Shown in pieces: positions 16,465 through 24,854 of a stretch of DNA of 64,000 nt. Origin of the DNA: Verrucomicrobiota bacterium. Its GTDB lineage: Bacteria; Verrucomicrobiota; Verrucomicrobiia; Limisphaerales; JADJPG01. Where the stretch lies: positions 1 through 64,000 of the forward strand of contig JADJPG010000015.1 of the NCBI GenBank assembly GCA_016713365.1, read 5' to 3'. The notes below the pieces were generated by a model. That model saw only the letters and a list, made by a program, of their open reading frames with translations, was not told where the DNA came from and did not search any database. A program made the position numbers and the translations under genes. The first letter of the stretch is position 1, and each line of letters starts with the position of its first letter.

Positions 16465-17094
16465 TCAGATCCTTTTGAGAGGTGTGAGGCTGAAACGTCC
16501 TGTTTCCTGGGCGAAGGTCAGCGCGAGCGCCAGAGCATCCGCGGCGTCCGGTGCCGGTGGATCCGCGAGATGCAACATGCGTTGCACCATTTTCGCGACC
16601 GCGCTTTTTTGCGCCGCGCCGTAGCCGACCACGGCCTGCTTCACTTTGCGCGGAGCAATTTCAAAAATTTCCATCCCAGCCTCCGCGGCAATTACAAGGC
16701 TCGCGCCACGCGCCTCGCCCATGATGAGCGCAGTCTGGAGGTTCTGCGCGAAGAACAATCCTTCCACCACGCAAACGGTCGGCTGGTGATGCTTGAGCAC
16801 GTCGCGCAACGTTTGCGCGATGTTCAGCAGACAACGGGAACGTTCCCAGGAGGGCGGTGATTTGACGGTGCCTTGCGCGAGGACTTCCGGGTGCGGCTTC
16901 GCGAGCCGGATGATGCCGTAGCCGGTGCCACGCAGCGAGGGGTCGATGCCGAGAATGGTTTGGTGGACGCTGGCTTTGGAGACAAGCACGTCGTCCGTCG
17001 CCCGCGTCGAGACTCGTCGCGTACCGCCCACGCGGCTGCGCAATTGCTCGAATTGCTGAGGAGTGATGCCCATGCCAGTTGCGAGTGCCGGCAT
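16465..17094 (-). CDS. ruvC: Crossover junction endodeoxyribonuclease RuvC with N-terminal extension
   Basis: Dimeric Holliday junction resolvase with an RNase H-like fold. Catalytic acids are visible in ILGIDPSLRGTGYG (Asp51), CVVEGLFFAQN (Glu) and the late DAADALALAL pair. The core matches the usual 160-170 residues, but about 47 residues precede it (MGITPQQFEQLRSRVGG...ASVHQ). The frame starts at 17094; ATG 17073 (MGITPQQF) is a second option, and a short start near the core is not available as ATG. The extension looks helical and polar. The gene heads the ruvC-small protein-ruvA-acyltransferase operon. Confidence 0.92.
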   Translation of the reverse strand: MPALATGMGITPQQFEQLRSRVGGTRRVSTRATDDVLVSKASVHQTILGIDPSLRGTGYGIIRLAKPHPEVLAQGTVKSPPSWERSRCLLNIAQTLRDVLKHHQPTVCVVEGLFFAQNLQTALIMGEARGASLVIAAEAGMEIFEIAPRKVKQAVVGYGAAQKSAVAKMVQRMLHLADPPAPDAADALALALTFAQETGRFSLTPLKRI

Positions 17095-17131
17095 GGTAAC
17101 GGCCAGGCGCCGTTAAGCAAGGAATCCGCAA

Positions 17132-19318
17132 TCAGCGTGAGTTTCGGCGACCGTTGTCCTCACCGGAGGAACGACCAGTGCGCGAACCACCATCTCCGCC
17201 GGAACGCGAGGGAGCCTGCGACGGGGCCGGACGCGGACTCGAAGGCGCGGGCGCGGAACGTTGCACGGACGGCGCGGGGCTTGGCGCGCGTGGAGTTTCA
17301 ACGCGAGGCGTCGGCGCAGGAGCAGAGTAAGACGGCGTCCTCGGAGCGTTATTGAAGCTCGGATTGGGGGCATTGAAGCGAGGCGCTTCGGATCGTGACG
17401 GTTGCGGCTGCACATACACACGCGGGGCGGCATCCGCCCGAGGCGTGGAGGGCGGCACACGAACCACCGGCGCGGCCGGAGTCACCGAAGGACGCGATTC
17501 CGGAGCGATGCGAACCTGCGTTTGATTGTTGTTCGGGCGCACTGTTGGGCGGCCGCCACGCGGCGCTTCCGCGCCAGGCGAGGTCGGCGCCGCAGGAACC
17601 GATCGACCACCGGCAGTTGCAGGTGTCGTCACAGAGCGAGGCGTCGTCGAAGGAGTTGTGGTCACAGGAGCGACGTCAGCCGGCGAGCGCGTTCCGCCGC
17701 GTACGACTGTGGGGCTGGGGCGAGGACCGCGCGGCGTTTCCGAACGCGGAGTTGCGGGTGACGTCGGGGTGATTTCACGGGGCGTCGCGGGTGTGCTGAC
17801 GGTGGCTGAACGTCCTCCCGAAGGCGGGCGAACGCTGGGCGATGAAGCGGAACGCGGCGCGGCGGTGTTGCCACTGACGAAGCCTGAATTGACCGGTCGC
17901 GCGACGGTCAGCGCGCGTCCGTCATTGTCGAGCACTTCACGGCGCGAGCCGCCACGGGGCGCTTCCGAAGTCGGGCGAAGTGAGACGCGGCGAATGCTGT
18001 CGCGGTTCACGGCGGCGACTCGGTCGTAGCCGACGCCGCGATTCACGACGGTGTTGTTCACGGTGACGTAGTTATTCACGACGGTCGTCTCGCGGTGAAT
18101 CTCCCGGGCACGATGCGAGGCGATGTAGTACTGCGACGGACGCCGATCGCAGAAGCGATTGAACGGAAGGTAAACGTAGTGGAAGTCCGACAGACCAAAC
18201 TCGAAACTGACTCCCACTGAAAGCGAGTGATGACGGAATCCATGGCCCGCCCAGCGCGCCGAAGGCGGCAACGGCGCCCAGCCACAGTACGAACTGGAAG
18301 AGCGCCAGCTCACCCAGGCCGGGCCCCAATGAACATCCGGCACCCACACCCAGCCGTAGTTTCCGTGCGTAGTCCAGCGGCCGTAATGAAATGGCGCCCA
18401 GCCCCACGAGTAATCCGAATACCAATACCAGCCACTGTCCGTCCACAGCCACCGTCCACCGTCGGCATAAGGACGCCAGCCGCGGTTCCAGACAGCAACC
18501 GTCGGGCGCCAGCAGTGGCCGTAACCCGGGACATCAATCCACGTTCCGTAGGGCGCGAGCTCGTTGTAGAAATAATTCACGGTCACCGGCTGAGTAGCCG
18601 CAGGGACGGTGTAAACCACGGCGGGGGCCTGGGTGCCGGGCGTGGTCGACGGAGGTGCGTCCGTCGCGGTTGGCGGATAGACATTCGTCGCGGGCACCGT
18701 CAATGCGACTCCGGACGGGAGCGGTTTCACCGCGCTAGCCGTCTTCTTCGCGGCGATCGCTTGCGGCGTAGCGTCTTGAGCGATCAACGTGGTGATGATG
18801 TTCGTCGGCACGCCGAGATCGTGGAGGTAAAGAATCTCCGCCGAACCCATATTGAAATAGCTCGGCGAATTCGTGATGTAGGCCATCAACACGTCTTCTG
18901 TCACGCCGCCTTGCACCAACTTCACGACATCCGTCAGCGCGGGAGTGAGGTCCAGTTCCACGGGCGGCATCGCTTCCAGCACCACATTGGTGTCCGCCGG
19001 AATCGGCTCGGCCGATCCAATCACCTGCGCAGCCGGTGCCGACGGGACCGCCGGCGTCGGGTTCGTAATAATGATCGAACCAGGCGGCACTGAAGTAGTC
19101 ACCGGCGCAGCAGCAGCAACCGCGGGTGTCGGCGCAGGAGTCGCTGGAGCGGCGGGCACGACAACAACGGCAGGCGCGGGCGCGGCGACGGTAACCGGCG
19201 CAGGATTGGAAACGGTCGGAATTTCGTCGGCGTGAGCTTTTTGTCCCCGGCAGCCAGAGCCGAATGCCAAACTCAGAATTGCTGCGGTGAAGGTAACCCC
19301 CCGAAGGATTGGTTTCAT
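17132..19318 (-). CDS. Secreted or lipid-anchored protein with DUF6600-like Trp/Tyr-rich domain and Pro/Arg-rich tail
   Basis: 728 residues. MKPILRGVTFTAAILSLAFGSGCRG is an export signal with a Cys that could be lipidated, although the -3 position is not ideal for a lipobox. Residues 40-110 are Ala/Pro/Val-rich linker. A helical segment (LTPALTDVVKLVQGGVTEDVLMAYI) follows, then a long Trp/Tyr domain (YGTWIDVPGYGHCWRPTVAVW ... WGWAPFHYGRW ... WVWVPDVHWGPAWVSWR) like DUF6600 domains of envelope proteins. The last 250 residues are Pro/Ser/Thr/Arg-rich and probably unstructured. The start is ATG 19318. Probably an envelope surface protein of unknown function. Confidence 0.75.
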   Translation of the reverse strand: MKPILRGVTFTAAILSLAFGSGCRGQKAHADEIPTVSNPAPVTVAAPAPAVVVVPAAPATPAPTPAVAAAAPVTTSVPPGSIIITNPTPAVPSAPAAQVIGSAEPIPADTNVVLEAMPPVELDLTPALTDVVKLVQGGVTEDVLMAYITNSPSYFNMGSAEILYLHDLGVPTNIITTLIAQDATPQAIAAKKTASAVKPLPSGVALTVPATNVYPPTATDAPPSTTPGTQAPAVVYTVPAATQPVTVNYFYNELAPYGTWIDVPGYGHCWRPTVAVWNRGWRPYADGGRWLWTDSGWYWYSDYSWGWAPFHYGRWTTHGNYGWVWVPDVHWGPAWVSWRSSSSYCGWAPLPPSARWAGHGFRHHSLSVGVSFEFGLSDFHYVYLPFNRFCDRRPSQYYIASHRAREIHRETTVVNNYVTVNNTVVNRGVGYDRVAAVNRDSIRRVSLRPTSEAPRGGSRREVLDNDGRALTVARPVNSGFVSGNTAAPRSASSPSVRPPSGGRSATVSTPATPREITPTSPATPRSETPRGPRPSPTVVRGGTRSPADVAPVTTTPSTTPRSVTTPATAGGRSVPAAPTSPGAEAPRGGRPTVRPNNNQTQVRIAPESRPSVTPAAPVVRVPPSTPRADAAPRVYVQPQPSRSEAPRFNAPNPSFNNAPRTPSYSAPAPTPRVETPRAPSPAPSVQRSAPAPSSPRPAPSQAPSRSGGDGGSRTGRSSGEDNGRRNSR

Positions 19319-19669
19319 AACATCAATTGTCTCAAGTCACGCTAGCACGGCGTTTTGCCGTATCGAGTAAGAAGTGACATGCACACCGTATCGACTCAGG
19401 ACCAAACCCAGCTATTCATCGGCCGCAAATCATGCACAAGGCTCTTACTACCAGCCGCTAAAGGAGGAGATTGTCGACCTGTCAGAATTTAGGGAACTGA
19501 TTTTACAAATCGCGATTACTTACCAACGGCCAGCTTCACACGTTAAAGATGCCGTTTGGGGGAGGATTCTTGGAGCAAGCCCCGGCCGCCATGATTTTGA
19601 CGCCATCCGACAGACGCGACGAAGGCAAGCTTGCGCGCATCCGCCGCTTTCATTACCACTCCATTCATC
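19319..19669. other. Intergenic stretch between divergent genes
   Basis: About 350 bases between the start of the Trp/Tyr-rich protein gene (minus) and the secreted hydrolase gene (plus). It should hold both promoters. Short open frames exist on each strand but show no recognisable motif, signal or ribosome-binding site, and I see no repeat or strong hairpin. Confidence 0.5.
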
Positions 19670-21718
19670 ATGACACCACGCCGCTTCGTTTCGATCCTCG
19701 CACTCGCTATTGCCCACGCCGCGTTCGCCGACGGTCCAACCGATAACCTCGCCGAAAAGGTGCGCCGTATTCCGCCACCAGGAATCAAGATCAGCGACCC
19801 GGATCGCGCGGAACTGACGGAAGGCGTTGCGAAGCTCGGCAAAGAAATCGATGCGCTGCGTAGTGAATTGAAATCTAAGCCTGCGTTGCTCGAACTGCTG
19901 CCGGATGTGGAGATTTATCACAAAGCCGTGGACTGGGCTTTGCGCTACGACGAATTCTTCAAGACGAACGAAACCCGTTCCGCGCGCGCGTTGCTCGCCC
20001 TCGGTGCCGAACGAGCCCAGTCACTTCGCGATGGCGCCGCGCCGTGGCTCAGCGCGACGGACTTGGTGGTACGCGGTTACGTTTCGCGCATCGACGGATC
20101 CGTGCAGCCTTACGGGCTCGTCGTTCCGGCATCGTTCAAGCCGAACTCCTCGCATCAACACCGACTCGACTTTTGGTTCCACGGCCGCGGCGAAACGTTG
20201 TCCGAACTCGACTTTATCTACGGTCGTCAACGCTCGGCCGGAGAGTTCACGCCGCCGAACGCGTTCGTTCTCCACACCTACGGGCGCTACTGCAATGGCA
20301 ACAAGTTCGCGGGCGAAACTGACGCGTTCGAAGCGTTGGAACACGTGAAGAAGTTCTATCCCATTGATGAGAATCGTCTCGTCGTGCGGGGCTTCTCACT
20401 CGGAGGCGCAGCCTGCTGGCACATGGCCGTGCATCACACGTGGCGCTGGGCAGCGGCGGCGCCGGGCGCGGGATTTTCGGAGACGCCGGATTTTCTGAAA
20501 GTCTTCCAAAACGAAAAGCTCAAGCCGTCGTGGTTCGAGCAAAAGCTCTGGCATCTTTATGACTGCACGGACTGGGCGCTGAACCTGTACCATTGCCCGA
20601 CGGTGGCCTACAGCGGCGAGAACGACAAACAGAAGCAAGCCGCCGACGTCATGGCCACTGCGATGTCGAAGGTCGGCCTCGATCTCACGCACATCATCGG
20701 ACCGAAGATGGGCCACAGTTACGACGCCGCTTCGAAGAAGGAAATCAACCGTCGCATCGACAGCATCGCCGAACTCGGCCGCAATCCCGTGCCGCCGCGC
20801 GTCCGCCTGACGACCTGGACGCTCAAATACAATCGCATGCACTGGGTCGTGCTCGACGGTCTCGATCGCCACTGGGAACGCGCCACGGTGGACGCCGATT
20901 TCTCCGGCGGCTTGCTCGACAACTCCATTCGCATCACCACCAAAAACGTTTCCGCCTTCACGCTCACCTTCGAAGCCGGGCAATGTCCATTGGACAACAC
21001 CAAGACTCCACGTGTCTTCATCGACAGCAGCAAGCCCTCCGCGCCGCGCGTGAAGTCCGATCGCTCTTGGACCGCGAGCTTCCGCAAGTCCGGCAGCCGC
21101 TGGGAACTGCTCGAAGAGGCGGACGACTCGTCAAAACTCCGCAAGCGTCACGGACTGCAGGGTCCGATCGACGATGCGTTCATGGACTCGTTTCTCATGG
21201 TCCGTCCGACCGGCAAGGCGCAGCACGAAAAAGTCGGTGCGTGGGTGAACTCCGAAATGAATCGCGCCATCGAACAATGGCGCCGCCAGTTCCGCGGGGA
21301 TGCTCGCGTGAAGGATGATTTCGCAGTGACCGATGCCGACATCTCGGCACACAACCTCGTGCTCTGGGGCGACCCCGCCAGCAATAAGCTCCTCGCGAAG
21401 CTCGCCGGCAAACTTCCAATCGATTGGAGCGAGAAGCATGTGAAAGCCGGCAAGGAAACGTTCCCGGCCACTGGTCACGCCGTGGTGATGATTTATCCGA
21501 ATCCTCTCAACCCGAAGAAGTATGTGGTGCTGAACAGCGGCTTCACCTTCCGCGAATACGATCAGCTCAACAACGCCCGGCAGGTGCCGAAGCTGCCGGA
21601 CTTCGCAATCATCGATCTCAGCCAGCCGCCGAATTCACGGACGCCCGGTGGCATCGCCTCCGCGGGTTTCTTCGACGAACGCTGGGAGCTGACCTCTTTG
21701 AGCACCAAACCGTGGTGA
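19670..21718 (+). CDS. Secreted alpha/beta-hydrolase (prolyl-oligopeptidase/esterase-like)
   Basis: 682 residues with a signal peptide (MTPRRFVSILALAIAHAAFADG). After a helical N-terminal region comes a hydrolase: WFHGRGETLSELDF is the oxyanion-loop region, RLVVRGFSLGGAACWHMA the nucleophile elbow (G-F-S-L-G), VAYSGENDKQKQAAD the acid loop and IIGPKMGHSYDAASKK the His. The C-terminal half (residues 380-680) resembles domains of large secreted peptidase-like proteins in Verrucomicrobiota and Planctomycetota. ATG 19670 is preferred over the open-frame start at 19631 because it puts the signal peptide at the N-terminus. Substrate unknown; carbohydrate ester or peptide are both possible. Confidence 0.75.
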   Translation: MTPRRFVSILALAIAHAAFADGPTDNLAEKVRRIPPPGIKISDPDRAELTEGVAKLGKEIDALRSELKSKPALLELLPDVEIYHKAVDWALRYDEFFKTNETRSARALLALGAERAQSLRDGAAPWLSATDLVVRGYVSRIDGSVQPYGLVVPASFKPNSSHQHRLDFWFHGRGETLSELDFIYGRQRSAGEFTPPNAFVLHTYGRYCNGNKFAGETDAFEALEHVKKFYPIDENRLVVRGFSLGGAACWHMAVHHTWRWAAAAPGAGFSETPDFLKVFQNEKLKPSWFEQKLWHLYDCTDWALNLYHCPTVAYSGENDKQKQAADVMATAMSKVGLDLTHIIGPKMGHSYDAASKKEINRRIDSIAELGRNPVPPRVRLTTWTLKYNRMHWVVLDGLDRHWERATVDADFSGGLLDNSIRITTKNVSAFTLTFEAGQCPLDNTKTPRVFIDSSKPSAPRVKSDRSWTASFRKSGSRWELLEEADDSSKLRKRHGLQGPIDDAFMDSFLMVRPTGKAQHEKVGAWVNSEMNRAIEQWRRQFRGDARVKDDFAVTDADISAHNLVLWGDPASNKLLAKLAGKLPIDWSEKHVKAGKETFPATGHAVVMIYPNPLNPKKYVVLNSGFTFREYDQLNNARQVPKLPDFAIIDLSQPPNSRTPGGIASAGFFDERWELTSLSTKPW

Positions 21719-21727
21719 GGCTGTGCG

Positions 21728-22360
21728 TCAGCGCGAGAAACCACCGCTGACGAAATCGCGAATCACATCGAGCTCTTCGTCGCCGGCGATGGTGTGAACC
21801 TTCGCGAACTCACGCCACGTGATATTCAGGCCGGCGGCCTTTAGTCCATCCACCTGCTTGCGCACCTCCGCGCACGGAATGAGCGGGTCCTGCGTGCCGT
21901 GCGTGAACAACATGCGTTGCTCTTTCGCGACGGGCGAAAGCTCCTGCAACAGGCGCGCCGGTTCGTGAACGTAGCCGCTCACGCCAACGAGACCGGCGAA
22001 TCGATGCGGATAGCGAAAGCCAACGTCGACCGTCATCAGACAGCCCTGGGAGAAACCGAAGAGGATCGTTTCCTCCGTCGGGAAACCATTCGCCCGCTGG
22101 GCATCAAGCAAGCCGAACAGCAGCTTGCGGCTGCGCTCGATGCCCGGCCCGGGATTGCCTGCGAAGTCGTACCACGAATAGCCGCCGTAGTAATCATCCG
22201 GCGCGTTCACGAGCAGGTAGTTCAGCCACGGCAACCGCAGCGCCGACGGCATCCAGCGGTAACCCGCCGTGCTGTCGCCCAACCCGTGCAACGCGATCAG
22301 CAGGCGTTTGGAATCCTTCTGCGCCGCCGGATAAAACTCAGTCTCAAGCATGGCGCGCAT
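21728..22360 (-). CDS. Phospholipase/carboxylesterase family serine hydrolase
   Basis: 210 residues of the small carboxylesterase/thioesterase family. LLIALHGLGDSTAGYRWMP is the oxyanion-hole motif, ILFGFSQGCLMTVDVGFRYP carries the nucleophile Ser (G-F-S-Q-G), THGTQDPLIP holds the catalytic Asp, and AKVHTIAGDEELDVI the His. No signal peptide, so cytoplasmic. The start is ATG 22360 or the in-frame ATG 22351. It converges on the preceding secreted hydrolase and is divergent from mpl. Confidence 0.85.
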   Translation of the reverse strand: MRAMLETEFYPAAQKDSKRLLIALHGLGDSTAGYRWMPSALRLPWLNYLLVNAPDDYYGGYSWYDFAGNPGPGIERSRKLLFGLLDAQRANGFPTEETILFGFSQGCLMTVDVGFRYPHRFAGLVGVSGYVHEPARLLQELSPVAKEQRMLFTHGTQDPLIPCAEVRKQVDGLKAAGLNITWREFAKVHTIAGDEELDVIRDFVSGGFSR

Positions 22361-22507
22361 TCAACGGAAGCCCGCCACAGATGCAAATGTCCAAGACCAA
22401 GCCAGATCAAGAAGGACCGGTTGCACCCCAGGCTGGGCCGTCTGGACATTCACCGCGTCTCCTTTTCAGCTTGCGCCTCGCCCTGCCCGCCCGAAAACAA
22501 CCGCTCC

Positions 22508-23905
22508 ATGTTTACTGAAGTGAAGAGCGTCCATTTCATCGGCATCTGCGGCACCGCGATGGCCAGCGCCGCCGCCGCCATGAAGGACAAGGGCTACGTC
22601 GTCACCGGCTCGGACCAGAGCGTCTATCCGCCCATGTCTACTTTCCTCGCCTCCAAACAAATCGAGGTGATGAACGGCTACTCCGAATCCAATCTCAACC
22701 ACAAGCCCGACCTCGTCGTCGTCGGCAACGCCATCTCCCGCGGCAACCCCGAAGCCGAACTGGTGCTCGAACGCAAACTCCGCTTCTGCTCGCTGCCCGA
22801 GCTGCTCAAGGAATACTTCATCCGTGGCAAACGCTCCATTGTCGTTAGCGGCACGCACGGCAAGACGACCACCACTTCGCTCCTCACCTGGGTCTTTGAG
22901 CACAACGGATTGAACCCGAGCTATCTCATCGGCGGCATTCCGACGAATCTCGGTCAGGGCGCGCGGTTCACGGACAGCGAATGGTTCATCATCGAGGGCG
23001 ACGAATACGACACCGCGTTCTTCGACAAGCGCAGCAAGTTCATCCACTACCTGCCCGAGGTCGCGATCATCAACAACCTCGAGTTCGATCACGCCGACAT
23101 CTTCGACAACCTCGCCGCGATCCAGAAAACCTTCTCGCACTTCATCCGGCTCATCCCGCGCAACGGCCAGCTCTTTGGCAACGGCGATGATCCGAACCTC
23201 GCGCCGCTGCTCAACGTCACGCACTGCCCGGTGAAACGCTTCGGCCTCGGTGAAGACAACTCGGTGCGCGCGTTCAACCTCAAGTTCGGCCCCACCGCCA
23301 GCGAGTTCGAGATTCCCTCCGCGAAATTCCACATCGATCTCGTCGGCGAACTCAACGTGCGCAACGCGCTCGCCGTCGTCGCAGCCGCGAAACATTGCGG
23401 GCTGAAGAACAGCCAGATTCAAAGCGCCTTCTCTACTTTCAAAGGCATCAAGCGCCGCATGGAAGTGCGCGGCATTTCCGGCGGCGTGACCATCGTCGAT
23501 GACTTCGGCCATCACCCCACTGCCATCCGCGAGACGCTGCGTGCGCTGCGCCTGAAGTTCGCCGGGCAAAAGGTGTGGGCCATCTTCGAGCCGCGCTCGA
23601 ACACCACACGCCGGAATGTTTTCCAGCACGAGCTCGTCACCTCCTTCGCCGACGCCGACGGCATCGTCGTTTCACAGGTCGCCAAGCTGGAGCAATTGAA
23701 GCCCGAGGAACGGCTGAACCCCGAGCAGTTGATGAAGGACATCGCCGCGACGGGGAAACCGACCGCCTACCTCGCCGACGTGGACGCCATCGTGGAACAC
23801 ATCGCAAAGAACGTGCAGGGCGGTGATGTAGTGTGCGTCTTCAGCAACGGCGGCTTTGGCAACATCCACGCCAAGATGCTCGACCGGTTGAAGGGGCGCC
23901 AGTAG
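22508..23905 (+). CDS. mpl: UDP-MurNAc:L-Ala-gamma-D-Glu-meso-DAP ligase (murein peptide recycling)
   Basis: Mur-ligase-family enzyme that reattaches recycled tripeptide to UDP-MurNAc. FIGICGTAMASAAAAMKDKGYVVTGSD is the N-terminal Rossmann motif; VSGTHGKTTTTSLL is the ATP-binding P-loop; IEGDEYDTAFFDKRSKF and NNLEFDHADIF are central-domain motifs that favour Mpl over MurC; DFGHHPTAIRETLRALR and FEPRSNTTRRNVFQ come from the C-terminal domain. Length of 465 residues fits Mpl. ATG 22508 is used; the frame opens far upstream but lacks homology there. With the lytic transglycosylase at 14.2 kb it suggests active wall turnover. Confidence 0.9.
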   Translation: MFTEVKSVHFIGICGTAMASAAAAMKDKGYVVTGSDQSVYPPMSTFLASKQIEVMNGYSESNLNHKPDLVVVGNAISRGNPEAELVLERKLRFCSLPELLKEYFIRGKRSIVVSGTHGKTTTTSLLTWVFEHNGLNPSYLIGGIPTNLGQGARFTDSEWFIIEGDEYDTAFFDKRSKFIHYLPEVAIINNLEFDHADIFDNLAAIQKTFSHFIRLIPRNGQLFGNGDDPNLAPLLNVTHCPVKRFGLGEDNSVRAFNLKFGPTASEFEIPSAKFHIDLVGELNVRNALAVVAAAKHCGLKNSQIQSAFSTFKGIKRRMEVRGISGGVTIVDDFGHHPTAIRETLRALRLKFAGQKVWAIFEPRSNTTRRNVFQHELVTSFADADGIVVSQVAKLEQLKPEERLNPEQLMKDIAATGKPTAYLADVDAIVEHIAKNVQGGDVVCVFSNGGFGNIHAKMLDRLKGRQ

Positions 23906-23917
23906 CCGGAGCCCGGA

Positions 23918-24544
23918 TTAGTCGACCTTCTGGTAGTGAATCTCCACGCACTCCGGACACAGTCCGTGGCTGAACTCCACGTTGCTGTGCATGTGGAAGT
24001 ACGCCTCCATCTGCTGCCAGAAGCCTTGATCGTCGCGAATCTTTTTGCAGTGCATGCACACCGGCAGCAATCCCCGCAGCGTCTTAATTTCATAGAGCGC
24101 TTTCTGGAGACGTTCGATCAAGGCGTTCTGAGCGATCATTTGATCACGCTCCGCCGTAATGTCCCGCGCGATCTTCGAGGCGCCGATGATTCTGCCGCCG
24201 CCGTCGCGCACAGGTGAGATGGTGAGCGAGACGGGAATGAGGCGCCCGTCCTTGTGGCAGCGCTGGGTCTTGAAATTACAGATGTGCTCGCCCGCCCGGA
24301 GTCGCGTCAGAATGGTCACTTCTTCATCTTCATTCCCCTTGGGCAAAAGCCTGAGTATTGGCTGGCCGATCATTTCGGCGCTGGTAAATCCGAACATCCT
24401 TTCCGCACCCGGATTCCAGCTCTGGACGATGCCATCGAGATTTTTGCTGATGATGGCGTCCTCCGCGGAGTCAATGATGGCCGCCAGATGAAAACGGACA
24501 AAACGGTCGTTGATGCTTCCAGACGGTTGATCTACACCACTCAT
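23918..24544 (-). CDS. PAS-domain sensory protein with C-terminal Cys-rich module
   Basis: 208 residues. Residues 18-135 form a PAS/PAC domain (IIDSAEDAIISKNLDGIVQSWNPGAERMFGFTSAEMIGQP ... CHKDGRLIPVSLTISPVRDGGGRIIGASKIARDITAE). A coiled-coil-like helix (IERLQKALYEIKTLRG) leads to a module with CMHCKKIRDDQGFW and CPEC that recurs in bacterial PAS and receiver proteins and may bind metal. There is no kinase, cyclase or DNA-binding output, so it probably works through protein contacts. It ends 13 bases from the convergent mpl stop. Confidence 0.82.
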   Translation of the reverse strand: MSGVDQPSGSINDRFVRFHLAAIIDSAEDAIISKNLDGIVQSWNPGAERMFGFTSAEMIGQPILRLLPKGNEDEEVTILTRLRAGEHICNFKTQRCHKDGRLIPVSLTISPVRDGGGRIIGASKIARDITAERDQMIAQNALIERLQKALYEIKTLRGLLPVCMHCKKIRDDQGFWQQMEAYFHMHSNVEFSHGLCPECVEIHYQKVD

Positions 24545-24854
24545 GCTCGGCCTCTCGTTCCCGATCCGGAGAATCCTACAATTCGAGAGCCGCGTGTGAA
24601 GAAAAGCGATCGGGATCTCTTCGCTGAAACCTCAGCAAGACGGATGTGTTCCTTGCCCTTCATGGAGAATGTGTATCTCACTCTGATCACGACGTCGCAA
24701 TATCAAAACGAGCTGACGGCATCCGTACTATTTACCAGTGCCGGGGAAAGCCGCCACCATTCGATCCCTAAAGCTGAAGTCCTCCCGCAGAGCCGCCTTG
24801 AAGCGGGTTACGGGAGGAGTTGGGGGATTTAGAGAGGATAACCAGCAGTAGAAA
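24545..24854. other. Intergenic stretch with a hairpin
   Basis: About 310 bases between the PAS gene start and the protease gene stop, both on the minus strand. No credible gene. TCCTCCCG at 24780-24787 and CGGGAGGA at 24811-24818 form an 8-bp inverted repeat that could end transcription of the protease gene, though no clear T tract follows. The remainder should carry the PAS gene promoter. Confidence 0.45.

Noticed and set aside
19374..19673. 99-residue frame in the 19.3-19.7 kb spacer
   Set aside because: No ribosome-binding site, signal or motif, and it overlaps the start region of the secreted hydrolase gene.
22386..22450. AATGTCCA/TGGACATT inverted pair between the esterase and mpl
   Set aside because: Only 8 bases per arm and 49 bases apart; chance is likely.
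22466..23629. 387-residue frame on the minus strand opposite mpl
   Set aside because: It is an antisense shadow of a clear Mur-ligase gene; composition is that of reversed GC-rich codons and no motif or signal is visible.
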